DNA from: Paenibacillus sp. FSL R5-0345
Lineage (GTDB): Bacteria > Bacillota > Bacilli > Paenibacillales > Paenibacillaceae
Reading direction: 5' to 3'
DNA length: 64,000 bases
Assembly (NCBI RefSeq): GCF_000758585.1
Contig: NZ_CP009281.1
Location: 310,001-374,000 of the forward strand
Positions 43,796 to 51,489 of the stretch are shown here, in pieces (within the stretch, counting starts at the first letter, position 1; each line of letters starts with the position of its first letter). Under the pieces are notes generated by a model. That model was given only the letters and a program-made list of their open reading frames with translations, did no database searches and had not been told where the DNA came from. Made by a program: the position numbers and the translations under genes.

Positions 43796-43952
43796 GAGTT
43801 TGGAAAAGTAGAATATTGCTATTTTATCAGGTATATTAGAAGAGTAAACCGTGATTCAGAGATCTACTATGAAAATTCTGTCGGATACGTGGAGAGGAGG
43901 CTCTGGGATATCTTTTGTTATCATAATCTTGCGGTGATAGAAGGAGAATACG

Positions 43953-44399
43953 ATGAGCACATTTAAAAGCTGGTTGAATACCACCAAAAACGGACTAACA
44001 GATCAAGTGAAGAAATTTAAAAATAAAGATTTCATGAATGCGGTAGTTGCGGGCTGCGCCTTAGTTGCTGCTGCCGACGGTAAAATAGAAGAAGCTGAAA
44101 AGAATAAAATGGCCGGCTATATGAATATGAGCAATGAGCTAAAGGTATTTGACATGAGAGACGTCATTACCCAGTTCAACTTTTATGTAAGTAACTTTGA
44201 ATTTTCCCCGGAAATCGGTAAGCAGGAAGCACTCAAAGCCATCGGTAAGTTTACCGGCAAACCGGATGTGGGGCGCGTAATTGTGGGTGTATGCTCAGCT
44301 ATCGGCTCTGCTGATGGTGATTTTGATGACCATGAAAAAGCGGTTGTACGGCATATCTGCGGTGTCTTGGGATTAAACCCTAGTGAATTTAGTTTATAA
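43953..44399 (+). CDS. terB: TerB-family protein
   Basis: 148 residues with AGAAGGAG upstream. All-helical TerB domain with two acidic metal-binding repeats: AAADGKIEEAEK (about 45-56) and GSADGDFDDHEK (about 123-134), plus FEFSPEIGKQEALKAIGKF between them. Acts in the cytoplasm or at the membrane face; TerB domains bind Ca2+ and contact TerC in Proteobacterial systems. First gene of the Ter locus, separated from the first terD by an interval that holds an ECF-type promoter. Confidence 0.88.
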   Translation: MSTFKSWLNTTKNGLTDQVKKFKNKDFMNAVVAGCALVAAADGKIEEAEKNKMAGYMNMSNELKVFDMRDVITQFNFYVSNFEFSPEIGKQEALKAIGKFTGKPDVGRVIVGVCSAIGSADGDFDDHEKAVVRHICGVLGLNPSEFSL

Positions 44400-44429
44400 A
44401 CGATGTAATACCATATACATGAGTTCGGA

Positions 44430-44455
44430 TGAAACGTATTTAGTTCTTTAGCGTA
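44430..44455 (+). promoter_or_regulatory. ECF sigma (SigW-like) promoter before the first terD
   Basis: TGAAAC (44430-44435), exactly 16 bases, CGTA (44452-44455, followed by TC). This equals the Bacillus SigW consensus TGAAAC-N16-CGTA. Transcription would start near 44462, giving a leader of about 64 bases before the TTG at 44526. Confidence 0.75.
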
Positions 44456-44525
44456 TCACTGATAGAACATACAAAAGCTAGACTAACAAATGGTGATTCT
44501 TTTTAGGGAATGGAGGTACGTAAAG

Positions 44526-45122
44526 TTGGCTGGAATTAATCTGGTAAAAGGTCAGAAGATTGACCTCACAAAAGGTAATGCAGGCTTATCTAACGTAATT
44601 GTAGGTTTGGGCTGGGATCCAGCTGAGCCGTCTCGCGGATTCTTCGGGATGAAGAAACAGGCCAACGTGGACTGTGATGCTTCAGCACTGATGCTTAATG
44701 AGAACGGTAAGCTAGTTAAGAAGGGGAACCTGATTTGCTTCCACAATAAGCAAAGCCCTTGTAACTCTGTCATTCATTCCGGAGACAATCTCACGGGTGA
44801 TGGAGACGGAGACGATGAGCAAATCATGGTCAACTTGAATGCCATTCCTTCCGATGTACACAAGGTTCTTGTAGTCGTGAATATTTATGATGCTACGAAC
44901 CGTAAACAGGATTTCGGACTGATCAAATCAGCTTATATCCGTGTGATAAATGCTGTAGGCAACAATGAGCTGATCCGCTTCAACCTATCTGATAATTACA
45001 ATGGTTATACAGCGCTTATTTGTGGGGAGCTTTACCGGCAAGGTGGCGAATGGAAGTTCGCCGCAATTGGTGAGGGCAGTCACGCGGCGCATATTAATCA
45101 ACTGGCGGAACGTTACGTATAA
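44526..45122 (+). CDS. TerD-family calcium-binding stress protein (1)
   Basis: About 198 residues from a TTG at 44526 with GGAGG upstream; an ATG at 44490 is in frame but has no site. TerD fold: [27 protein letters not shown], then [20 protein letters not shown], the acidic Ca2+ loop, and [17 protein letters not shown]. An insert of about ten residues with FFGMKK occurs where other members have a GGxDFDLD stretch; here it reads ANVDCDASA, so one ligand set is altered. Homologues in Bacillus (YceC-YceE) respond to envelope stress. Function in the cell is unresolved. Confidence 0.88.
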   Translation: MAGINLVKGQKIDLTKGNAGLSNVIVGLGWDPAEPSRGFFGMKKQANVDCDASALMLNENGKLVKKGNLICFHNKQSPCNSVIHSGDNLTGDGDGDDEQIMVNLNAIPSDVHKVLVVVNIYDATNRKQDFGLIKSAYIRVINAVGNNELIRFNLSDNYNGYTALICGELYRQGGEWKFAAIGEGSHAAHINQLAERYV

Positions 45123-45151
45123 TCCAAATAAAAGAAAAGAGGAATGTTATC

Positions 45152-45727
45152 ATGGCAATTAATCTATCCAAGGGTCAAAAGATCGATTTAACAAAAACAA
45201 ATCCAGGTCTGTCCAAAATCACAGTAGGTCTTGGTTGGGACACTAATAAATATGACGGCGGTAAAGATTTCGATTTGGACGTTTCCGTATTCTTGACTAA
45301 TGCGAACAGCAAAGTTGAAAAAGAAACGAACTTTATTTACTTCAATAATAAGCAAAACGAAAATGGTTCTGTTATTCATACAGGCGATAACCGTACTGGA
45401 GACGGCGATGGCGATGATGAGCAGGTTCAAGTAGACCTTCTGAGTATCCCAGCGGATGTAGAAAAGATAGCATTCACTATTACTATTTATGAAGCTGAAG
45501 CTAGAAGCCAAAACTTCGGACAAGTTTCTCGTTCTTATGTACGTATCGTAAATGATTTGAACAATGAAGAACTAATTCGTTTCGATTTGGGTGAAGACTT
45601 TTCTATTGAAACTGGCGTTGTTGTCGGTGAGCTATACCGTCACGGTGCAGAGTGGAAGTTCAATGCAATCGGTAGCGGCTACAAAGACGGCTTGAGCGGT
45701 TTGACTCGCGATTACGGCTTGCAATAA
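45152..45727 (+). CDS. terD: TerD-family calcium-binding stress protein (2)
   Basis: 191 residues; AAGAGG upstream. This copy is the most canonical: [62 protein letters not shown] and [18 protein letters not shown]. Two Ca2+ sites are expected from the acidic clusters. It follows terD (1) by 29 bases. TerD proteins are associated with resistance to tellurite, phage and colicins in Enterobacteria and with stress regulons in Firmicutes. Confidence 0.9.
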   Translation: MAINLSKGQKIDLTKTNPGLSKITVGLGWDTNKYDGGKDFDLDVSVFLTNANSKVEKETNFIYFNNKQNENGSVIHTGDNRTGDGDGDDEQVQVDLLSIPADVEKIAFTITIYEAEARSQNFGQVSRSYVRIVNDLNNEELIRFDLGEDFSIETGVVVGELYRHGAEWKFNAIGSGYKDGLSGLTRDYGLQ

Positions 45728-45768
45728 ATCTTGTGGTATAAATCTTGTAGTATTGATCTTGTGGTTAC
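45726..45768 (+). repeat. Three 14-15 bp direct repeats between terD genes
   Basis: AATCTTGTGGTATA, AATCTTGTAGTATTG and ATCTTGTGGTTACAC follow one another directly after the terD (2) stop codon. The spacing of about one and a half helical turns could suit a binding protein, or the stretch may be simple slippage. Confidence 0.55.
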
Positions 45769-45801
45769 ACAATGAACTGAATCTACTCATGAAAGAAGGT
45801 T

Positions 45802-46389
45802 ATGTCAGTGACGATCAGTCTTTCCAAAGGACAGCGGATTGATCTTACCAAGACTAATCCAGGTCTAACAAAGGTAGTTGTTGGATTGGGCTGGGACACT
45901 AATAAGTATAGTGGAGGTCAAGATTTTGACCTCGATGCTTCAGCGTTTCTGCTTCATGAAGACGGCAAAGCTAAAGGTACAGATGATTTTGTATTCTATA
46001 ACAACCCTAATGGTGGTGCAGGTTCCGTAGTCTATACGGGGGATAACCGTACAGGTGAAGGCGACGGAGATGACGAGCAAATTATCGTTGATTTCAGCAA
46101 AGTGCCTGCACATATTCAGCGGATTGGTATAACTGTAACGATTTATGATTACGAAGCTCGTGCACAGAACTTTGGACAAGTCTCCAATGCTTTCGTACGT
46201 GTGGTGGATGCTTCGACGGATCGTGAAGTGCTCCGTTACGACCTGGGTGAGGATTTCTCAACAGAGACGGCAGTTGTATTCTGTGAATTCTACCGCAATG
46301 GTGCGGATTGGAAGTTCCAGGCAGTAGGTAGTGGTTTTGGCGGCGGCCTTAGCGCATTGTGTAAAAATTATGGGCTGGACGCGCAATAG
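45802..46389 (+). CDS. terD: TerD-family calcium-binding stress protein (3)
   Basis: 195 residues; GAAAGAAGG upstream of the ATG (a GTG at 45808 is also in frame). Motifs: [65 protein letters not shown] and [18 protein letters not shown]. Both acidic loops are intact. A terminator follows 8 bases after the stop, so this is the last gene of the ECF-promoter terD group unless there is read-through. Confidence 0.9.
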   Translation: MSVTISLSKGQRIDLTKTNPGLTKVVVGLGWDTNKYSGGQDFDLDASAFLLHEDGKAKGTDDFVFYNNPNGGAGSVVYTGDNRTGEGDGDDEQIIVDFSKVPAHIQRIGITVTIYDYEARAQNFGQVSNAFVRVVDASTDREVLRYDLGEDFSTETAVVFCEFYRNGADWKFQAVGSGFGGGLSALCKNYGLDAQ

Positions 46390-46397
46390 CATCTTCC

Positions 46398-46430
46398 GGG
46401 CGGGGTCATCACCGATCCTGCCCTTTTTTT
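46398..46430 (+). terminator. Rho-independent terminator after terD (3)
   Basis: GGGCGGG pairs with CCTGCCC (one G-U), followed by seven T residues. Confidence 0.8.
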
Positions 46431-46620
46431 GGAATTTAAGAAAGTATAAGTTTCACCCTCACAAAGGACCTGGATTAGGTCGCGGAGTATAAACTCCATT
46501 TTGTGGGGTTATTTAAAAATGTAAGAAAGTATAAGGTTCACACGATACTTTGAGTCTTATATTTCTCGCTTAAACGCTTGCCCTCTTTATGAGGACGCCG
46601 AAGGCGTTTATGCTTGCTCC
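46431..46620 (+). repeat. Dispersed hairpin repeat, copies B and C, inside the ter locus
   Basis: A partial copy (TTTAAGAAAGTATAAGTTTC, about 46435-46455) is followed by a fuller copy at 46515-46578 (TGTAAGAAAGTATAAGGTTC ... ATACTTTGAGTCTTATATTT). The latter continues into a GC-rich hairpin AAACGC ... GCGTTT (about 46572-46610). The same family occurs at 27268-27322. The interval 46431-46641 otherwise has no gene. Confidence 0.7.
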
Positions 46621-46641
46621 ATTTATAAAGGTGGTGTAAGA

Positions 46642-47952
46642 ATGGGTATTACAGTTGTCAAAGGACAAAAGGTTGACCTAACGAAAGGAAATCCTGGACT
46701 TGATTCTCTTATTGTAGAGATTGGATGGCAATCGCCATCTGCATTAGAGATCGATACTTCTGCTTTTCTGCTTGGTGCACAAGGTAAAGTAAGCAAAGAT
46801 GAGGATTTGATATTTTATAATAATCCGTCTACGCCTTATATCAGATATAAGGAAATGCCTACATCCAACAGTCTCAAGCAATTTGACGTGGAACTAAATA
46901 AAGTTCCTTCTGATGTGATGAAACTCGCGTTTACACTCACCATTTATGATGGCGAGAAGCGAGGTCAAAGTTTTAGGCAGGTAAATCAGGCCTATTTTCG
47001 GATTCTGAATCAAGTAACAGGTGCGGAGCTTCTCCGATGTGATCTTGAAAATCATTTCTCCGTGGAAACGGCTGTTGTGGTAGGAGAATTATATAGATAT
47101 AACGGTGAATGGAAATTCAGCGCCATTGCTGCAGGATTTGCTGGCGGTTTAAAGGAGCTGTGTCTGAACTTTGGGATAGAGGCGAACGATGAACCTACAC
47201 CAACACCGACACCGACACCGACACCAGTACCTAAGCCTGCAGCTCCGCAACCAGAGCTTAAACGTCAATCAGCGCCGATCGCGGAGCCTAAGATTCAAAT
47301 TCCGCCACCTCCTGCAGCTGCACCTTCACCTGTAGGACCTCCACCGATCAATCTCAACCTGAAGAAGATCGAACTGAAGAAAAAAGGTGATTCGATCAAC
47401 CTGAAGAAATCAGCTGGTGGTTTAGGTGAATTGCTGATTAACCTCAACTGGAATCAGAAGCAGGGCGGAGGGCTTTTTAATCGTAAAAACGGTGTGGATT
47501 TAGATCTTGCTTGTCTATATGAGCTGAAGAATGGCAGTAAGGGAGTTGTTCAGGCGCTGGGCAATGCGTTTGGTTCGTTAAACCAGCCTCCATATGTCAT
47601 GCTTGACGGAGATGATCGGACAGGCTCTGTGACAACTGGTGAGAATCTGCGGATTAATGGTAGCAAAATTTCCGAGATTGAACGAATTCTAATTTTTTCT
47701 TTTATTTATAAAGGTGTTACCAATTGGTCAGAAGCTGACGGTGTTGTCACGATTACTCAGAGCGGTGGACCCGATATTGTTGTCAATTTGGACGAGCACA
47801 ACAACCGTAAAGGTATGTGTGCAATCGCGTTATTTCGGAATGTGAATAACGAGACATTCAGTGTTGAACGGCTGGTCCAATATTACAGTGGTCATCGGGA
47901 GATTGATGAGGCTTATGGTTGGGGACTGCGCTGGGTTGCTGGCAGTAAATAG
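46642..47952 (+). CDS. TerD-TerA fusion protein
   Basis: 436 residues; AAAGGTGGTG upstream. Residues 1-180 are a TerD domain (VVKGQKVDLTKGNPGLDSLIVEIGWQ ... ELYRYNGEWKFSAIAAGF). A Pro-rich linker follows (TPTPTPTPTPVPKPAAPQPE, about 183-245), then a TerA-like domain (about 247-436) with KKKGDSINLKKSAGGLGELLINLNWNQ, NGVDLDLACLYEL and YVMLDGDDRTGS. The N-terminal TerD domain lacks the [13 protein letters not shown] loop, so its calcium site looks lost, while the TerA half keeps LDGDDRTG. The linker suggests two independently moving domains. TerC is the next gene, 26 bases on. Confidence 0.87.
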   Translation: MGITVVKGQKVDLTKGNPGLDSLIVEIGWQSPSALEIDTSAFLLGAQGKVSKDEDLIFYNNPSTPYIRYKEMPTSNSLKQFDVELNKVPSDVMKLAFTLTIYDGEKRGQSFRQVNQAYFRILNQVTGAELLRCDLENHFSVETAVVVGELYRYNGEWKFSAIAAGFAGGLKELCLNFGIEANDEPTPTPTPTPTPVPKPAAPQPELKRQSAPIAEPKIQIPPPPAAAPSPVGPPPINLNLKKIELKKKGDSINLKKSAGGLGELLINLNWNQKQGGGLFNRKNGVDLDLACLYELKNGSKGVVQALGNAFGSLNQPPYVMLDGDDRTGSVTTGENLRINGSKISEIERILIFSFIYKGVTNWSEADGVVTITQSGGPDIVVNLDEHNNRKGMCAIALFRNVNNETFSVERLVQYYSGHREIDEAYGWGLRWVAGSK

Positions 47953-47978
47953 ACGATTTTTTCGGAGGCGCAAGTGTA

Positions 47979-48719
47979 ATGGATTGGTTCGCTGATTTTT
48001 TCAGGAATATTAGTGAGAACTACGGGCATTTTTTCTCATGGAGCGATGTCGTAGGTACGCTCTCTGACCCGGTTAGCTGGGGGATTATAGGGAGCTTAGT
48101 GCTATTGGAAGGGCTGCTCTCTGCAGATAATGCGCTCGTGCTTGCTGTTATGGTGAAGCATTTACCTAAAGAACAACAGAAAAAGGCGCTCTTCTACGGA
48201 ATCATAGGTGCTTATGTATTCAGATTTTTGGCTATCGGTCTCGGGACCTTTCTTATCAAATTCATGTTGGTTAAGGTTCTCGGTGCAGCCTATCTCTTTT
48301 ATATCGCTTATGGCGGATTGTTTAAGGGCGGCGGCGACGAGAAGATCGAGAATAAGGGGTTCTCTTTTTGGAAGACGGTTCTCCTTGTTGAATTAATGGA
48401 TATTGCTTTTAGTATTGATAGTGTCATTGCTGCATTTGGTGTTAGTAACCAGGTTTGGGTGCTCTTTATGGGCGGAATCATAGGTGTTCTGATGATGCGG
48501 GGAGTAGCGCAATTATTCTTGAAGCTTATTGATAAAATCCCGGAACTTGAGCGTGCTGCTTTTGCGCTTATTGCCATTATTGCCGGTAAAATGCTCGCGG
48601 GCGCTTTTGGATACGAAATGCCACATGTATTATTCTTTTCAATCATTATTCTTGTATTCGGTGGTACGATTCTTTACAGCGTACTGCGTAAGAAAAAAGA
48701 AGCCCATAGAAATGCTTGA
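47979..48719 (+). CDS. terC: TerC-family integral membrane protein
   Basis: 246 residues with GGAGGCG upstream. Seven predicted helices. Diagnostic acidic membrane motifs: LLEGLLSADNALVLAVMVKHLP (first, with the SADNA Asp-Asn) and ELMDIAFSIDSVIAAFGVS (second, with SIDS). Such motifs bind metal ions, and TerC/Alx members move Mn2+ or Ca2+ and support metallation of secreted proteins. It is expected to be the membrane hub that TerB and TerD proteins contact. Confidence 0.9.
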   Translation: MDWFADFFRNISENYGHFFSWSDVVGTLSDPVSWGIIGSLVLLEGLLSADNALVLAVMVKHLPKEQQKKALFYGIIGAYVFRFLAIGLGTFLIKFMLVKVLGAAYLFYIAYGGLFKGGGDEKIENKGFSFWKTVLLVELMDIAFSIDSVIAAFGVSNQVWVLFMGGIIGVLMMRGVAQLFLKLIDKIPELERAAFALIAIIAGKMLAGAFGYEMPHVLFFSIIILVFGGTILYSVLRKKKEAHRNA

Positions 48720-48770
48720 TTTCAAAGGTAGTTGAACACTGCTGCTTTCAGGTAATCGTATATGTTTATA

Positions 48771-48873
48771 GCGTAGGCCTTCACTTATATATGAGAGAAC
48801 CGGATAAGGTATAGCTGGTTCTGCCACTCTCTATAGGAGAGGCCTACGCTTGTTTTGCTTGGCTTCGCAAAAC
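48771..48873 (+). ncRNA. Structured intergenic RNA element between terC and the enzyme module
   Basis: GCGTAGGCCT (48771-48780) pairs perfectly with AGGCCTACGC (48840-48849). Inside, AGAACC/GGTTCT and TATATGAGAG/CTCTCTATA can pair. A second stem GTTTTGC/GCAAAAC (48852-48873) follows and ends before the Shine-Dalgarno of the aldolase gene. The first stem is followed by TTGTTTTG, so it could act as a terminator. Whether it is a regulatory leader, an attenuator or a repeat element is open. Confidence 0.5.
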
Positions 48874-48890
48874 TATAAGGGGGAACCATC

Positions 48891-50102
48891 TTGAGATACT
48901 TCGATTACCTGACGATTGAACAAGAAACAGCCTTATTTTATAATCGGCCGATTTCATTTAACCATAATACTACGAGCAAGGATTTGTTGGCATATGCTGT
49001 TGGTGCTGCTCTTTATATGCCAGCAACTCGTGCTAGTGTTCCAGAAGATATTTTGAAGCTTAAAAGTGCAGGACTTGTAACCGTTATTATTGATCTGGAG
49101 GATGCGATCGGAGATAACGAGGTTGACCATGCAGAGGAGTCTCTCATTCAGCATCTTATTTTTCTCGCCGCATATGAGGAGAATGAGCCAAGCGGGAGTG
49201 ATAGTCTTCCGCTTCTTTTCATCCGAGTTCGTAATCCAGAGCAGCTGCGGCAGCTGATTTTTCGATTAGGATCTTTGGTTACGATGTTAACGGGTTTTGT
49301 TTTTCCTAAGTTTTCGGTCGACAATGGAATCCAATATTTTGAGGCGATTGCCGATTACAATAGAACGCGCAGCTATTCAGATCCAGTGCTATACGGCATG
49401 CCAATCCTGGAAAGTGCGCCTATTATTTACCGCGAGAGCCGGGTAGACAGTCTTTTATCTATTCGTAATTTGCTAGGGAACTATCGTGAGTATGTGTTGA
49501 ACGTTAGAATTGGAGCAACAGATTTTTCTAGTTTATTCGGACTGCGTCGAAGTCCTGATATTAGTATCTATGATCTTACCCCTATTCGAGACTGCATATC
49601 AGATATTATTAATATCTTTGGTAGAGTGGAAGAGGGATATGTAATTTCCGGACCGGTCTGGGAGTATTTTGCGAATAAAGGACATCGGGTGCTTCGGCCA
49701 CAGCTAAGACAGACTCCGTTTGAAGACACCTATGGTAAAAACGGCCGCGACATGCGAAACAGTTACATTTCTAGCAGCGTGGATGGGCTTATTCGTGAAG
49801 TGATTTTAGATAAAGAAAATGGGATCTTGGGCAAGACAATTATACATCCCTCACACCTCAGACCTGTTCAGGCCATGTACACGGTAATGCACGAGGAATA
49901 TGTTGATGCCTGCAGTATCGTAGAGAGTAACGATGGTAGCCTAGGAGTCTTCAAGAGTCAATATTCTAATAAGATGAACGAGATTAAGCCGCATTTGAAC
50001 TGGGCAAAACGGATTTTACTACGATCACAAATATACGGGGTGTTACATGAACAACAGCATTTTGTCAGATTATTACCCGAGAACGAATTTACACACGTAT
50101 AA
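48891..50102 (+). CDS. HpcH/HpaI (CitE-like) aldolase of the Ter-linked biosynthetic module
   Basis: 403 residues from a TTG at 48891 with AAGGGGG upstream. TIM-barrel features of CitE/HpcH lyases: LYMPATRASVPEDILKLKSAGLVTVIIDLEDAIGDNEVDHAEES at the start, LFIRVRNPEQL, GFVFPKFS and LYGMPILESAPII with the metal-binding Glu, and LNVRIGATDFSSLFGLRRSPDISIYDL. It is likely to form or cleave a C-C bond with a small oxo acid. First of five overlapping or abutting enzyme genes; its 3' end overlaps the next start by 56 bases. Confidence 0.85.
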   Translation: MRYFDYLTIEQETALFYNRPISFNHNTTSKDLLAYAVGAALYMPATRASVPEDILKLKSAGLVTVIIDLEDAIGDNEVDHAEESLIQHLIFLAAYEENEPSGSDSLPLLFIRVRNPEQLRQLIFRLGSLVTMLTGFVFPKFSVDNGIQYFEAIADYNRTRSYSDPVLYGMPILESAPIIYRESRVDSLLSIRNLLGNYREYVLNVRIGATDFSSLFGLRRSPDISIYDLTPIRDCISDIINIFGRVEEGYVISGPVWEYFANKGHRVLRPQLRQTPFEDTYGKNGRDMRNSYISSSVDGLIREVILDKENGILGKTIIHPSHLRPVQAMYTVMHEEYVDACSIVESNDGSLGVFKSQYSNKMNEIKPHLNWAKRILLRSQIYGVLHEQQHFVRLLPENEFTHV

Positions 50103-51489
50103 CATAGTCGAGAACCTACAGGTCACGGTTACTGAAACATCTAATCCCTTTCATTTGCCTGCGGATACTTTATTCTCCATGGCAGCCCGGATTAATAAGA
50201 AGCGCTCCTTTTTGTTCGTCAGCAAGGTGCTTGGCAAACATATCCCTGTTAATCCATACACTCCTCTACTAAGTGGTGCTGCATTAGCGCTGCTGTTATA
50301 TCAGGAGATGAACGATGATTCTACAGATAAGGGTAGGATGGATGACTTATTGAATAAAGCTGTGCATGGACTGATTCACCCTGAGTCTGCCAAGGAAGCC
50401 TATCAACATTTGCTAGGAGCACGGTTAGTTCTTCCTAAGCCTGTTGTTTTTATTGGCTTTGCTGAGACTGCAACTGCACTCGGTCACAGTGTGTACAACA
50501 TGTTTGCCGATGCAGCATCATATATTCATACTACGCGTGAACATATCCTCGATTTGGAGTCGATTGTTAGCTTTGAAGAGGAGCATTCACATGCGGTCGA
50601 CCATTCATGTTACGCCTTGAATGCTGAACTATTATCAGGGACTGAGCCGATTATACTGGTGGATGATGAGATTACAACGGGGAATACAGCAATTAATACG
50701 ATCCGTGATATTCAGTCCAAATTCCCTCGGGAGGAATACGTAGTCGTTTCTATTTTGGATTGGAGGAGCGGTAATAATCTTCACACCTATAGCGAATTAG
50801 AACAGGAACTAGGGATTCGGATTAAGTCCTTATGTTTACTGCAAGGTAGTATTGAAGTGAAAGGCACGCCTTTGCTTCATGCTGGGAATGACAAAGATTT
50901 ATGTCCGTCTTCAGAAGAAGCCGAAGTGGTGACTACTTATGTGGTGGACGGTTTAGAACGTCTGCAGGTGACATCTATAGATTCATATGGCGACACTAAC
51001 GCATCTCCTTATGTGAAATACAGCGGCCGATTCGGTCTGGATTCGCTGAATAATGATGGGATGGATGAAGGCGTCACCCGGATTGCGGCACAGCTTAGAG
51101 AACTACGAGAGGTGGATTCTAGGACTCTTGTGATGGGTGTAGGGGAATTTATGTACCTTCCTATGCGGATAGCGGCTGAGATGGGGGAAGGTGTTTCCTA
51201 TCAGTCTTCCACACGCAGTCCAATACATCCTGAGCATCGGGCAGATTACGGGGTACATAGTGCTTTCGCATACCCTTCAGCTGGTGATCCGGAAATTACA
51301 AACTTTATTTATAATGTAGCCCCTGGTCAGTATGATGAAATATTCGTGCTGATTGAGCGTGATGTACCGCATGAACGAATGAAACCGATGCTTGATATAC
51401 TGAAGGCACTGGCCCGCCATAAAGTGCATCTTATTGTACTGACTCCTGAAGGAAGAAGTGGAGGTCCCCAGGATGAAGGGAACAAGTAA
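50047..51489 (+). CDS. Phosphoribosyltransferase with C-terminal TRSP domain (Ter-linked)
   Basis: 480 residues. The ATG at 50047 lies 56 bases inside the aldolase gene and has GGGGTG upstream. The PRTase half (about 30-280) carries FIGFAETATALGHSVY and the PRPP loop PIILVDDEITTGNTAINTI. The C-terminal half has the TRSP motif itself (YQSSTRSPIHPE) with VGEFMYLPMRIA and IFVLIERDVPHERM. This PRTase_2-TRSP arrangement is known from Ter-associated operons. Expected to transfer or release a phosphoribosyl group; the acceptor base is unknown. The next start overlaps its stop region by 17 bases. Confidence 0.83.
   Translation: MNNSILSDYYPRTNLHTYNIVENLQVTVTETSNPFHLPADTLFSMAARINKKRSFLFVSKVLGKHIPVNPYTPLLSGAALALLLYQEMNDDSTDKGRMDDLLNKAVHGLIHPESAKEAYQHLLGARLVLPKPVVFIGFAETATALGHSVYNMFADAASYIHTTREHILDLESIVSFEEEHSHAVDHSCYALNAELLSGTEPIILVDDEITTGNTAINTIRDIQSKFPREEYVVVSILDWRSGNNLHTYSELEQELGIRIKSLCLLQGSIEVKGTPLLHAGNDKDLCPSSEEAEVVTTYVVDGLERLQVTSIDSYGDTNASPYVKYSGRFGLDSLNNDGMDEGVTRIAAQLRELREVDSRTLVMGVGEFMYLPMRIAAEMGEGVSYQSSTRSPIHPEHRADYGVHSAFAYPSAGDPEITNFIYNVAPGQYDEIFVLIERDVPHERMKPMLDILKALARHKVHLIVLTPEGRSGGPQDEGNK

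Noticed and set aside
43870..43891. Second ECF-type promoter before terB (TGAAAA ... CGTG).
   Set aside because: The spacing is only 12 bases, not 16, and both boxes deviate.
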